From Hyposmocoma kahamanoa (lineage: Eukaryota; Arthropoda; Insecta; Lepidoptera; Cosmopterigidae), in contig NW_020653713.1 of assembly GCF_003589595.1 (NCBI RefSeq), positions 3,627,672-3,691,671 on the forward strand: a stretch of 64,000 nucleotides of DNA, in the 5' to 3' direction. Below, piece by piece: positions 29,775 through 40,340 of the stretch. The stretch's first letter is position 1. Every line of letters starts with the position of its first letter. The notes beneath the pieces are model-generated. The model was given only the letters and a program-made list of their open reading frames with translations. It did not search any database and was not told the origin of the DNA. Made by a program: the position numbers and the translations under genes.

Positions 29775-30225
29775 ATCTCAGTACAGAGTACTAAAAAAAA
29801 CCGACCTCAAAAGTACGTGGAATTACGTCTATTTGCTAAGTTTTATTGAAATATCCCCTAGTTCGCCACTATACAGGACTTGACACTGGAGATAATAAAA
29901 ATCGGTTCTCACTACTCAAAGTATATTGAGAGAAAAACGCCTTGAATTGGAGAAATAGCAAAATCAACCATTAAAGTATTGCTACTAAATTAAAGTTAGG
30001 CGCTATTTATAACAATGAATCTTCATGCGTGAGCAGCCACCCTTCGAGGTGGATGATTTTCTTCAAAATGAAATGGGACCACTATGGAAGTACCCCCTTT
30101 CCAACAAATAAAGAATCATGAAAATCGGTTCACAAATACCGGAGTTATCGTGTAACATACTCGTACATACAAAAAAAAAGAATATACAGTCGAATGGAGA
30201 CCCTCCTTTTTTTAAGTTGGTTAAA
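29775..30225 (-). repeat. Rep-B copy 4b, full length
   Basis: Reads from TCAGTACAGAGTACTAAAAA and CCGACCTCAAAAGTACGTGG at the left to GAGACCCTCCTTTTTTTAAG and TTGGTTAAA at the right, in the reverse order of copy 1. It lies head to tail with copy 4a. Confidence 0.8.
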
Positions 30226-30265
30226 TTAATAAAGCAATGTATTTACTCTTGCGTTAGTCGTTTCG

Positions 30266-30515
30266 TAGTATATCTCCTTGCGAAAGAGTTAGTCCAGAGA
30301 TGTACTAGCGTCACCTTGCCTGTTTCTGCTGCCAAGCAGTAATCTGAGCATTACTGCGTTTCGGTTTTGAAGGGTGCTGGTGAAATTACAAGCACATGAG
30401 GCTTGTCAACTTATATTTCAAGGTGACGGGTGCAGTGGCAGGGCCCCTCAGATCTTTGCGATTTAAAGCTCTGCGTCGCTTACGTCCAGGCGCACGAGTT
30501 GTTCGTCCCGTCATT
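30266..30515 (-). repeat. Rep-A copy 9
   Basis: Starts TCTCCTTGCGAAAGAGTTAG, contains the AAGCAGTAATCTGAGCATTACTGC-type hairpin region near 30334-30356, and ends GAGTTGTTCGTCCCGTCATT. A small deletion removes the ACTGCAACTGTTATGG segment. Confidence 0.8.
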
Positions 30516-30940
30516 TTGTATTTAAAAAAAAATTACTCCCGAATGCGCTTTTTAATAAGTGCCATTACTCAATATTCCGCTGATATGTTCCTACTTGTCC
30601 CATAAAATGGGGGCAAGTCACATAGACTATAACTCAGTGTTCCGAACGATTAAGCTTACTCAAATGTAGTGAGAGAGAGGGTTAATGAAGTATCCATGTG
30701 ATAATTTAGAACGCACCGTGGGGTTAGACTGATTAAGTTATTGAACATTTTACACTTAGTAAAAAACTGTCTGCTAAAATTTTGTCGCTGGGTTGGGTCG
30801 TAAACTTTACGTTACCGTCGTGTCCACCGGTGACGTAACCCGCCCTGACATTTTGTTTGATGATACCATGATGTACCACCGCTGGCCATTTGAAAATTTT
30901 TCCCGCCGGACAGCAAATAATTGTAATTTTGAAATGTAAC
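30516..30940. other. Unassigned stretch
   Basis: No gene or shared repeat recognised. Confidence 0.5.
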
Positions 30941-30943
30941 TAC

Positions 30944-31113
30944 TTTTTCCAGATTTAAATCGCGTATATTTGTTTTTTTTTTCAAACAAACTAACGTTTC
31001 GGGCCCTTTACAGGTCCCAGTTCACCGTGACCATGAGACCTGTAATGGGCCCGAAACTTTGGTTTGTTGGAAAAAACAAATACCTATACGCGATTTAAAT
31101 CCGGAAAAATAAT
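30944..31113. mobile_element. Snapback PLE terminal-repeat pair with almost no spacer
   Basis: Left arm (30944-31019) and right arm (31029-31113) are inverted pLTR copies joined through a short TTCACC-type centre. Landmarks are TTTAAATCGCGTATATTTG and GTTTCGGGCCCTTTACAGG on the left, and CTGTAATGGGCCCGAAAC and ACGCGATTTAAATCCGG on the right. The arms have diverged, so this is older than the 25466 insertion. Confidence 0.8.
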
Positions 31114-31264
31114 TTCATTTCCTAATGGTAATTTTGTCTGCCTGAATTTGACTGAACGTGAAGGACAAAATAACATTCTTACACTGTGATAGACATTAAT
31201 TACATTAATATACGAGGGATATATCGCTACAAAACAGTGCACTCAAAAAATTCAAAGTCGCCGT

Positions 31265-31560
31265 AAGTTAAACGGGTGCCCCGCGTTGGTCTCCGATTGG
31301 AACATCCTGGTTGCTCCGATCGGACGAGATCTCTCTTCCCCAGGCATAGTAGCAGCGTATGTTGGCGGATCAAGAGTCCCATGAGGCAGTGGTCTCTTTC
31401 TGTGAAGCGCCGATGCTTTGGAAGAAGGCCGGCTCGAAAGAGAGCCGTTCGCCGGTAAGTTTGGCAGCCACGAGGAGGACGACGGGGCAGTGTGGCCCGC
31501 TTCGTCGTGAGGAGGGGGAGGGGGAGGACGTAGCTTCTATCAGGTGGAGTTTTGCCGGTA
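31265..31560 (+). pseudogene. GC-rich LINE remnant (possible R1-type C-terminus)
   Basis: A frame from 31359 contains SHEAVVSFCEAPMLWKKAG followed by an Arg/Ser-rich segment. SH-EAV-xFCE-x-ML is reminiscent of the C-terminal end of some R1-clade LINE proteins of Lepidoptera, but I am recalling this without alignment. Composition is sharply GC-richer than the flanks. It ends against Rep-A copy 10. It could also be an unrelated gene fragment. Confidence 0.3.
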
Positions 31561-31570
31561 TAACCTTTAT

Positions 31571-31870
31571 TTAGTAGCAGTAGAGCTCCTTGTGAAAGAG
31601 TTCGTCCAGGTTAGTATTGCCACCTTACCTATTTCTGCCGCCAAGCAGTAATGTCCGCATTACTGTGTTCCGGTTTTGAAGGGTAAGGGTATTGGTGAAA
31701 TTAGAGACACATGGGACTTGTCAACTTATGTCTCAGGGTGACGGGCGCTGTGGTAGTGCCCCTCAGATCTTTGCGATTTAAAGCTCTGAGTGGCACTGCA
31801 ACTGTTATGGACAGGCGTGTAGCTTACCATCAGGCGCACGACTTATTCGTCCAGTCACTTGATGTTATAA
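31571..31870 (-). repeat. Rep-A copy 10, full length
   Basis: One of the best copies: AGTAGCAGTAGAGCTCCTTG at the left, CACCTTACCTATTTCTGCCG and AAGCAGTAATGTCCGCATTA in the middle, and CAGTCACTTGATGTTATAAA at the right. With copy 8 it fixes both family ends. The 93-codon frame across it is incidental. Confidence 0.88.
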
Positions 31871-32191
31871 AAAAAGAAACAAAAAATGTTGTTGTTGTTT
31901 TTTTTTGTAATTTGTTTTTGTTTTGCTTTTGCTTTGTCTTTTTTTTTTATTTCTTTCTGTATATTTCTGTTCTGTGGCGTTGTAATAAATGAATTCTATT
32001 TTATATTTCTATTCTATATTAGCCTTCAAATAAAAAAGCAGCTTTGTCCATCTTTTTGCAAGCTACGATGCCACGGAGATATACTGAACACTGACAAAAG
32101 CTTAATTTATAACTTCCCTGGTTTTGCATCGGGGGTTAAAAACGTAACATTGTGCACAATTTTTGAAAATCACGACATCCTGCCGTCTACG

Positions 32192-32297
32192 TGACGGGTG
32201 CAGTAGTGCTGTGGGTGTAGAGGTTTGAGCGGCCCTGCGACTGCTATGGACAGGCGTGTCGCCTACCACCAGTAGAATGACTTGATCATCTCATTAT
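32192..32297 (-). repeat. Rep-A copy 11, fragment
   Basis: GTGACGGGTGCAGTAGTGCT, TGCGACTGCTATGGACAGGC and GTGTCGCCTACCACCAG mark the terminal third of a minus copy. Confidence 0.7.
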
Positions 32298-32351
32298 TCG
32301 GGATACCGAAGATTTAAGATATTAAAAAAAGTTAATTTCAATATAAAATTT

Positions 32352-32516
32352 ACTGCCTCCGTGGCCCAACGGCTATCATGGTGGGTTCCAGAGAGAAATA
32401 TTTATATGGCCTACATTTATTTCTCTCGTGAGTTTGGGTGTACTTTGTGTGTGTCCATGGCACCCGCGATTCAGGGTTTCCCTAGTGCGGGGCTATGAGT
32501 GTGTGCGTTGTTATTA
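32352..32516 (+). mobile_element. SINE-1, internally deleted copy
   Basis: Begins CTGCCTCCGTGGCCCAACGG, lacks the B box, and continues GAGAAATATTTATATGGCCT, GTGTCCATGGCACCCGCGAT and GGGTTTCCCTAGTGCGGGGC to a degenerate TTATTAATAATT tail. Loss of the B box makes it transcriptionally dead. Confidence 0.8.
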
Positions 32517-32519
32517 ATA

Positions 32520-33685
32520 ATTTTATTGCAGAAAATATTCTATGACACACCAATATACGACTAACTTTTGATATATAACAAGTTTATTATATGCATACAT
32601 TTTTCAAACTTCAATTTGCAATTCTACAGTCAATTTCCCTAATTGCAATTTCTATTCCACACAAAGTACTCAATTTCCATTGTCTAAATTGTGCTCTCCC
32701 GTTCGTCCAATAAAACATTAACCTCTTACTGCCTGTTCATTATTGTACTGTACAAAATTCAACCCCTCAAACAAACATAGACGTTTGAGCGTAGCTGCAG
32801 GCGGTTGCATCTAGCAATACTCCCAAGGGGCTCTCTTTATAGCTTCAACCCTCGCAAGAAATTCAGGGGAATTTCCTTACTACCAAAAGTGTGCCCCAGA
32901 CTTGTTTACAAACTTAACTGTGCACGTTAAAATATATTTTTCCTTTGTACTTAAGAGTAATTTTAGTAAAAATGGTGCGAAAATTTAAAATGGGGCAAGT
33001 TAGCACGCTTCGAACGTCACAATAGGGCAGCAGGGGCGAGTAATTTAATTGATGACGTGTTCGATTTACGAAAATGGATGGTACGTCTACGAATTAAAAA
33101 TGCATTTACGCTTACATTTTTGAGAATTCTATTTTTGAAATGCCTCGGTGTTATTCTTTTTTTAAGTTTAATTTTGTTATTTTATATTTTATTATTTAAT
33201 TTATGTAATTACTTTTTATTTGCAAATGAATGGCAGCATTATACCTATGGTTTACGCGAACTTTGAAAGAAAGTAAGTATTTTCAAACCCAGTTTGCAAG
33301 CTAAATAACTGTCACTTATTTAACTTGCAAGTTGTGTACCATGATGTTAGGTAATGTTAACAAAGAACCATTACGTATTCATCTACACAATACGCACTGG
33401 GAAATTGTGATGAATAAATAAATAATTTTACAAGTTCAAGTTCACAATATTTATTCATAACTTTGTTCTTGATTTAACAAAGGGGTACCTCGAACTTGTT
33501 CATAAATTAAATACTTCGTCTGTAATTTGCAAAGTTCATTGTAAGGGTTTATTTGATATATTTTGACTCTAGGCATAATTAATATTTTTTATCGACGAAG
33601 TTTTATGTAAAAGAAAATTACAACGCCACAATAAAAGTAGCTTGGTTTTATAAATGTAAATATCAGCGTCTACATTATCATCCAC
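32520..33685. other. Unassigned AT-rich stretch
   Basis: No gene supported. A 69-codon frame at 33057-33266 is hydrophobic low-complexity sequence without recognisable features. Confidence 0.5.
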
Positions 33686-33718
33686 AGCCCGACTTCTCCC
33701 ACTGCTGAGTACAGTCTA

Positions 33719-33946
33719 TAGTCCATTTTTTTAAGTACTTAACTAAATGTAAACAATCTTGTTATACATCTTTTTATTGAAACATATGCTTTACAAATCA
33801 ATAGGTATAGAATTAGGCATGCAATTTCATGTGAACTAAGTATTTGTATTTGAAGGTAAGTAAAAATCATTATATAAATATGTATTTCATTAAATAGACA
33901 TCACAAGATTGTTTACATTTAGCTAAGTATCTAAACAAATGGTCTA
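33719..33946. mobile_element. MITE-like inverted-repeat element
   Basis: The left arm 33719-33762 (GTACTTAACTAAATGTAAAC then AATCTTGT) is matched in reverse complement by 33903-33946 with a few mismatches, enclosing about 140 bp of AT-rich sequence. It lies beside a minus-strand LINE fragment and may have inserted into its 3' region. Target duplication was not found. Confidence 0.6.
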
Positions 33947-33964
33947 TGATGAGCTGACTATGCA

Positions 33965-34205
33965 TTGCGTGTCTTTAAGAGCCCTGTTGACGTATGCAGT
34001 TCCCTATAACATAATCGTTTCCCTTGGTTAAACGAAATCGTGGTACCATGAGTTTGAACTTAGCTCTAAGGTTAATATTATGGATATCTTCTGTCTTATT
34101 CAAATTATGTCTACTTTTACGGGCATATAAAATATTTGAGTAAATGTACTGTGATGCCACAGTCATGATACCAGTCTCTTTAAACTTTTTGGAAGATGCG
34201 ATGCT
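33965..34205 (-). pseudogene. LINE C-terminal fragment, VASQYI-type (jockey-like)
   Basis: The minus frame reads MTVASQYIYSNILYARKS, DIHNINLRAKFKLMVPRFRL and VIGNCIRQQ. The same order is found at 57596-57900 and, with deletions, at 59580-59880. It is the conserved region after the reverse transcriptase in a jockey-like LINE of Lepidoptera. Both ends are truncated. Confidence 0.75.
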
Positions 34206-34214
34206 CGCGTAGGT

Positions 34215-34440
34215 ATCTTATATTGTCTGTCTTCACCACGCCTTGCAATATGTAGACGAAGATCCGTGGTATCTTAGGACAAACGTTCTGCACCGAGATA
34301 TGCTAGAGAAACTTAACTACATGTGTAAACCGGGACTGGACACTCCTGATCTACAATACACTAACTTTGGCCAGTACAACCCAATGCTTTACAATAATAG
34401 AATTGCTAAAATAGGTTATCAAAAAAGACAGGGATAAAAG
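34215..34440 (+). pseudogene. Possible jockey-like LINE C-terminus or unidentified coding fragment
   Basis: A frame with ordinary codon usage reads LQYVDEDPWYLRTNVLHRDM, then KPGLDTPDLQYTNFGQYNPM, and ends at a stop at 34435-34437. PWY-x-RN/T-x-LH-x-D followed by a short tail resembles the extreme C-terminus of jockey-clade LINE proteins, and an AATAAAAAC-like segment follows 50 bp later. I do not recognise it beyond this, and a host exon is not excluded. Confidence 0.35.
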
Positions 34441-35205
34441 TGTCAGTAAACGGCGTGTACCTCAAAGAGAACACGTTCTGAAATAAAAACAAATGTATAC
34501 ATTTTACGTATGTATAGCTCTAAATTAGCTACACGTCCAAAAATAATTGTATACATCTCTAAGACATATTGCATTAAGTACACACCCATTTACGGACATA
34601 ACTGTAACAAAATTGGAAATCAATAGATATAGTACATTATTGCAGAGGCCGGGAAGTAAGAGGTTGCTGGACGTGGCCTTGTATTAAATACCAGTGAAGC
34701 AATCCCCGTTCCCGCCGAGGCATGTATAGAATTTTTCTCAAACAATGTGAGGAAATAATAAAAAAAAACTAAACAGAGGAACACGTATAAAAGAAAAAGT
34801 AAAACAAAAATTTATTAATATTAAAAGTAATATTTGACGTGTTAGGACAATTGATAATAGGAAATGTTATTGTTTTTCCAGGCACATTATTCTATTAGTC
34901 TGCTTAAATTCTGATGATGTGTTTAGAATGTGTATCAATTACTGTAATTTCGTTATCGAATAACGCTTCAAGCGTGGCAATATTTTCGTGGCCGAGACAT
35001 TATTCTGCAAACAGCTTTCTGTCTGAGCGTCCACGTCTAAGAAGCACCGTAAGTCATAGTGAGGTGGACACGCTGGTTGAATAAACGGATCTTCAAATAC
35101 ACTGGAGTATCAGTCGGATGTCATCTAGCTTACCGAATGCAGTCCATCCTATTTGTATGCGTTGTCTGAAAATTTAAATAAACAATATACAAATAAAATG
35201 ACGAC
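34441..35205. other. Unassigned stretch
   Basis: No gene seen. The words GAGGCCGGGAAGTAAGAGG (about 34645-34663) and GAGACCGGGAAGTCGGGGC (about 60580-60598) are similar, so a small repeat may be shared between the two places. Confidence 0.4.
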
Positions 35206-35348
35206 CTTCGTGGTCGAGTGGCTGGCACGTTTTCAGTGTCGCCATCTTTGAAATCCCGGTTCCAATCTCCGATCGGGTCAATGTAGAAAAGTGACATTTC
35301 TATATTGTCTCGGGTCTGGGTGTTTGTGGTTCCGTCGTTGTTTCCGTA

Positions 35349-35628
35349 GCAATAGCAGAGCTCCTTGTGAAAGAGTTTATCAAGGGAAGTACTGTCACCT
35401 TACCTATTTCTGCCGCCAAGCAGTAATGTCAGCATTATTTGAAAGGGTGTTGGTGAAATTACAGGCACATGGGACTTGTCAACTTATGTCTCAGGGTGAC
35501 GGGCGCAGTTGCAGTACCTCTCAGATCTTTGCGATTTTAAGCTCTGAGTGGCATTGCAAGCGTTATGGACAGGCGTGTAGTTTACCATCAGGCGCAAAAT
35601 TTGTTTGTCCCGTCACTTGATATTATAA
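35349..35628 (-). repeat. Rep-A copy 12, nested in SINE-3
   Basis: Runs from CAGAGCTCCTTGTGAAAGAG to CCCGTCACTTGATATTATAA, all family landmarks present. It lies directly against Rep-B copy 5. Confidence 0.85.
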
Positions 35629-35631
35629 TAA

Positions 35632-36090
35632 TCTCAGTACAGAGTACTAAAAAAGCCGACCTCAAAAGTACGTGGAATTATGTCTATTTACTAAGTTTTA
35701 TTGAAATATCCCCTAGTTCGCCACTATACAGAACTTGACACTGGAGATAATAAAAATAGGTTCTCACTACGACACTACTCAAATATCTATATCGTGAGAA
35801 AAACACTGAATTGGAGAAATAGCAAAATCAACCATTAAAGTAATTGCTCCTAAATTAAAGTTAGGCGCTATTTATAAAAATGAATCTTCATGCGTGAACA
35901 GCCACCCTTCGAGGTGGATGATTTTCTTCAAAATGAAATGGGACCACTATGGAAGTAAGGAGGTACTTCCATAGTCCAACAAAAAAGAATCATAAAAATC
36001 GGTTCACAAATACCGGAGTTATCGCGTAACATACAAAAAAAAGAACATACAGTCGAATTGAGAACCTCCTCCTTTTTTGAAGTCGTTAAA
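35632..36090 (-). repeat. Rep-B copy 5, nested in SINE-3
   Basis: TCTCAGTACAGAGTACTAAA at the left and CTCCTCCTTTTTTGAAGTCG at the right. A local duplication near 35950-35975 (GGAAGTAAGGAGGTACTTCC) is specific to this copy. Confidence 0.85.
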
Positions 36091-36127
36091 AAACATAGTT
36101 ACTTTGGGATCAGAGCAACGTAAGTAT

Positions 36128-37160
36128 AATAAAAATATATTCAAGCATAAATGAGATATCACTAACAAAAGTCACGTATGAGAGTGATGCCAAAAAAACA
36201 CCATTATTTCCATCGATTAACAGTCAAAAGCAATGTAATATAAACATGTACTATTTATCGGTCCCCTGGGAAAATGCAATATTTTCTCCCCCATCCTAAA
36301 ACGTGACGTCATCGCACGCAATCGCGACGGCGTTTTACAACGGTTGTAAACTCTGTACCAAGTTCACATACATCCACACTGTCCAAATATGAAAACTGAA
36401 CCTTGTATCTTGAACATAATGCTTAAATGAAAACTGAATACTCGTGTGCTTCAGTGTGTAGCCGCATATGGGGAGAATGAGTCATTGCTTTGGGGAATTT
36501 CTTGAATTTTGAATTTGTTTCGTGGGGTAAGAGTGTGTGGGGCAAGAATATTTGGGGCAAGAGTATGTGGAACACAGTACGCACATAATTTGACATCTGT
36601 TGTGGGTTCTATGCAAGTTTTAAGTTCAAGATTAAGATTCAGACTGACTGGACGCCACGTTCAGATATTAACCGGGCACTGGCTACACGGTTCCCCTCAC
36701 ACAACACCTGGTTACAATATTTAAAAAATTATAATTCAACTATTATGGAGTACTACATTGAGCTTTCTTAGTTTGTTTTCAAATACTTTACAAAAAAATA
36801 CTAATAAATAAAAATAGTAATTAACGAAACAAAAGCAATCGTATGTAACTGCTAATTGTTAAAATTAACGCCTGAAGGTGCATTTCCACTGGCGAGACGA
36901 AACGAAAATTGAAATTTGTTTGTCAAAATTTCAATTCTCACTTATATCTTCGGCGGACATGGTCTATTATGATCTTTGGTGAATACATACACGTTATTTC
37001 TTTTGGTACTGTACTTGACGAGGATGTGCGAGAGGAGAATTGAAATATTTTTTGGTGTGCTATTGAAGTTTTAAGCATTGCTACCCTTATCCTCCTCGCG
37101 CGACATTGGTATCATTTTATTATTTATTTCAACACAATATAAATTTCAAAATCCGTCTTA
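36128..37160. other. Unassigned AT-rich stretch
   Basis: No gene supported. The 71-codon frame at 36509-36724 has internal VCGAR/FGAR repeats caused by a short GGGGCAAGA-type nucleotide repeat and no recognisable domain. Confidence 0.5.
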
Positions 37161-37164
37161 AGAG

Positions 37165-37468
37165 CTCTAATTCAAATTTTTCCCGTACTAATACGGTTCA
37201 TTTAGCTTGGGTCGAGCGCTTGGGGCCTTGGGTTTATTTTAGAATTTATTTTTTTACTAACGAAACTAAAGCCATTAGAAAAATGTATATCGTATACTAC
37301 ACGTGTTCTACTTAGTTCAGTTGATATTAAAAAAGCACTGGTATACGTAAAGTACCTATTAAATACAACGGTTTTCTTGTAAAAGTTTGTGTTTTTTTTT
37401 TCTATCGTGATCGTATCGTTTGACGGTATCGTTCAACCAAAGCCATTTGAGGTTCTATAGCCCCTTAA
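37165..37468 (+). repeat. Rep-D copy 2, uninterrupted
   Basis: Contains GTACTAATACGGTTCATTTA, TTTATTTTAGAATTTATTTT and then, without any insertion, ACTAACGAAACTAAAGCCAT and ATATCGTATACTACACGTGT. It is the empty-site counterpart of copies 1 and 3, which carry a SINE and a hAT MITE at this point. Confidence 0.7.
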
Positions 37469-38895
37469 CCGTTAATTCTAGTTCGTTCTAGAAAATCTGT
37501 GCTCAAATAGAGCATAATTAATAGAATGACTATTTGGTCTAAGACGAGTTTAAGAATTTTTTTTGCAAAACTTGTAGATTTGTGAAATAGGTAATAGAAT
37601 GGTCACAATGAAGATTTAGAGATTCAAGAATTTCCAGCGAATTTTATCGATAGAACATACGTGATATAGCGAATTTTATATTTTATAGAACATACGTGAT
37701 ATATTGCTGGGATCACTATAAAAAGTCCGTCAGTTACTGGTTTATCGACTTAGATGTTTACCCATCTAAAAAATTATACAATCCCTTGGCAGTTGACGTA
37801 CATCTGTCTTGAATCGCTCCCCATAACTCGCAGTGGACGCACTGGGACCACTTCAGACGGCAAACTATATTTTTTATATTCGAAATATGCGTATGGATAG
37901 TGAAGATACTATACAAAGATCTCTCTTTGTCTAGCCTGAGTAGAATATAAGTTTTCATCACGCTTGCACGTAACTAGTATGATTGCATGCAGGCTAACTT
38001 GACTATAATGCCCCAAATAAAACCCTCGGGCCTTTTTTCTTCTCATTACAGCTATGGTCGGTAATGACTTTTTTAATTTGTAGCACGAATTTTTTCTTAC
38101 ATAAGTAAGGTTCAAGTTCAAACGAGGAGGTTACTTAAGCTTAAAATGATAACATTCTCTATCAATGTTATCTAAACGGAAATACAATAATTTAATTGCA
38201 ATTCACACACAATAACACTCCCCGAAAAAAACCAAATTGTACAGTAACTATAAATTACACTACATGCTTTTTTTTTTTTTTTGATGAAAGACAATATTAT
38301 TCTAATAGTGTCTCGTTCGTAATCACTTATTTACCGCCCTTAATTTACTATTATTTCATACATAAGTAAAATTACACTTTTTTCATTACATTTTTGTTAT
38401 TATTAGCATAAATTACAATTTCGTAAATTTACTGTGACACTGGTATAAGTTTCTTCAAACTTCTATTTCGAAAAGTATAAATAAACGTATCAATAAACAG
38501 AATATACACTTTATTTTATTTCGACGATATTACTCCAATGTATCATTTATTTTTAGATATAATGTAGATTCTTTATTTAGGTATACACCCATTAATAAAT
38601 TTAACATTATTAATTACATTACGTTATATTACATTACGTAACCAATTAAATTGAATTTTATTTACCGAATATTATAATTATTAATGAAGTAAATAATTAA
38701 GAATTACATTAAATTGAATTGAATTCACATTAGAAATAATAGTATAACAATAATTAATTTATTTAAATTTTAAAAATGGAGTGGTCACTTACAATGTAGC
38801 ACGCATCGCATACTGTTCTTACAATTATATTGGCCGAATCGCTCACTCTTACAAGAAAAGACCAATATCTCTTCCGTGTTATGGCGAAAAAATCG
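37469..38895. other. Unassigned AT-rich stretch with a short tandem duplication
   Basis: No gene seen. At 37637-37704 the words GCGAATTTTAT and ATAGAACATACGTGATATA are tandemly duplicated. The region 38160-38780 is extremely AT-rich and contains a T-tract at 38267-38282. Confidence 0.5.
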
Positions 38896-38899
38896 TCTA

Positions 38900-39445
38900 C
38901 TCTATTCACGGCAAACATGCCAGACGCACTACACCGCCAGGGCAGCCGACTCTGCGGCAGACTCTGAGTCTATCAAAAGCTCGCTTAGTATAATGATACC
39001 ACAACTGACTAGTGTAGAACCTGACAGTAAGCCTGATAGTAAGAACGGAGCAATGTGCGAATCGACGCGCCAACATGTTACTCTTCATGGCTATAGTCCG
39101 CCTCTGTCGCTCCAAATCGTCATCGTCTCTCAATTTTGCGGTAAGTATATGGCCTAGGTATTTAAAGCTCGATACGTTACTTAGTATGGTGCCATTCAAA
39201 GCGACAGGCGGAATGTTGTCCGGTCGTTTGCCATACTTAAATACCATAAGTACAGTCTTTTTAACATTATAGTTGAGGCCACGCGATGCGGCATATCGTT
39301 CACAGATCGAAACCAGTGTCTGTAGTCCAGTGATAGAGGGGCTCAGCAGAGCCATGTCGTCAGCATAGCTCAGGTTATTCGTGCAAACGCCGGCTACATG
39401 ACACCCGACAGCAGCTCTGCTGAGTTTCTCCTTTATAGTACTTTT
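38900..39445 (-). pseudogene. LINE reverse transcriptase fragment with YADD
   Basis: The minus frame reads GVCTNNLSYADDMALLSPSI (catalytic YADD at 39356-39367), then ICERYAASRGLNYNVKKTVL, VSSFKYLGHILTAKLRDDDD and SNMLARRFAHCS. It covers reverse transcriptase motif C through the thumb and beyond. The frame is open for about 170 codons, unusually long here, but lacks motifs A/B and the endonuclease, and departs from the family after about 38960. The downstream GLPRYCSASGMFAD part of this family is at 4322 and 41836, so it is likely the same group. Confidence 0.85.
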
Positions 39446-39518
39446 TGATGTATTTTTTATTTTTATTAGGTACTTTCAGTTTATCATCTGACACCGACGC
39501 CTGAAAGACATTTTTTTT

Positions 39519-39735
39519 ATAATAGCAAGTAACGAGACGAGCGAGTCGTGCGATTGGTGTAAGCGACATGCCTGTCCGCTTGCAGTGCCACTCAGAGCTT
39601 GTGCTAGGAATGTCTCCAGTACCCTTACCTTTCAACACCGAAACACAGCTCAAATTACTGTTTGTCGGCAGAAATAGGCAACGTGGCCGTACTTCCCTGG
39701 ACGAACTCTTTCACAAGGAGCTCCACTGCTGCTAA
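39519..39735 (+). repeat. Rep-A copy 13, internally deleted
   Basis: TAACGAGACGAGCGAGTCGT to CACAAGGAGCTCCACTGCTG, with the CACTGCGCCCGTCACCCTG block deleted. It is followed within 20 bp by another Rep-A copy in the same orientation. Confidence 0.8.
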
Positions 39736-39755
39736 AATTTAAACTGTTTCAAGAT

Positions 39756-40340
39756 ACTAAGTGATAACGGACAAGTCGTGTGTCTGGTGGTAGATACGCG
39801 ACACGCCTACCAACATTATAAACAGCTGCAGTGTCACGAGCACTGCCGCCTAAGCGCCCAGTTACACGAGGCATATCAAGCTACACATTGACGTATCTTG
39901 TTCCGTTGCACTGGAGGCGATTTTCGAACAAAAATGTGTAGTCTGATGTGCCGTTGTCCGTACATTAATGGCGAATCTGAAATCTGTTCACTAGGCAACA
40001 ACATTTAAATTCCTCTGAAAAATACGCGGTCGCCGCGTAGATCAAATTCAAGCCAGACTCGCCCTCGTGGCCTCATTTAAGTTAAAACGTAAAAGCTAAG
40101 TAAATAAAGCGTATTTTGGCATGACAGTTAGAAGCACGCGGCTTCCGCTCTGTGAGCGCCATTAAATTCGTGTCGAATAAACGCGCCCTGAGTCAAATTG
40201 ACAAGTCCCATGTGCCTGTTCTGTCACCTACCTTTCAAAATCGGAACACAGTAATGTTTACATCAGTATTAGGTATGATGAGAGTACTTTCCTGGACTCG
40301 AACACTTTCACAAGGACCTCACTTCTACTAACAGATTGCA
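39756..40340 (+). repeat. Rep-A copy 14, interrupted
   Basis: The left part 39756-39870 (CGGACAAGTCGTGTGTCTGG to AAGCGCCCAGTTAC) and right part 40188-40340 (CCTGAGTCAAATTGACAAGT to CACAAGGACCTCACTTCTAC) are separated by about 320 bp of unrelated, CpG-containing sequence without recognised ends. Confidence 0.65.

Larger units (their letters stand above)
35210..36127 (+). mobile_element. SINE-3 (Metulj-like) split by Rep-A and Rep-B
   Basis: The head at 35210-35345 reads TGACGACCTTCGTGGTCGAG, CCCGGTTCCAATCTCCGATC and TCGGGTCTGGGTGTTTGTGG, the arrangement of the Metulj-type SINEs known from butterflies. Its tail word TACTTTGGGATCAGAGCAAC lies at 36098-36117, after about 750 bp made up of a Rep-A (35349-35628) and a Rep-B (35632-36090), both inverted. 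A second, unsplit SINE-3 is at 44275-44445. Confidence 0.7.
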
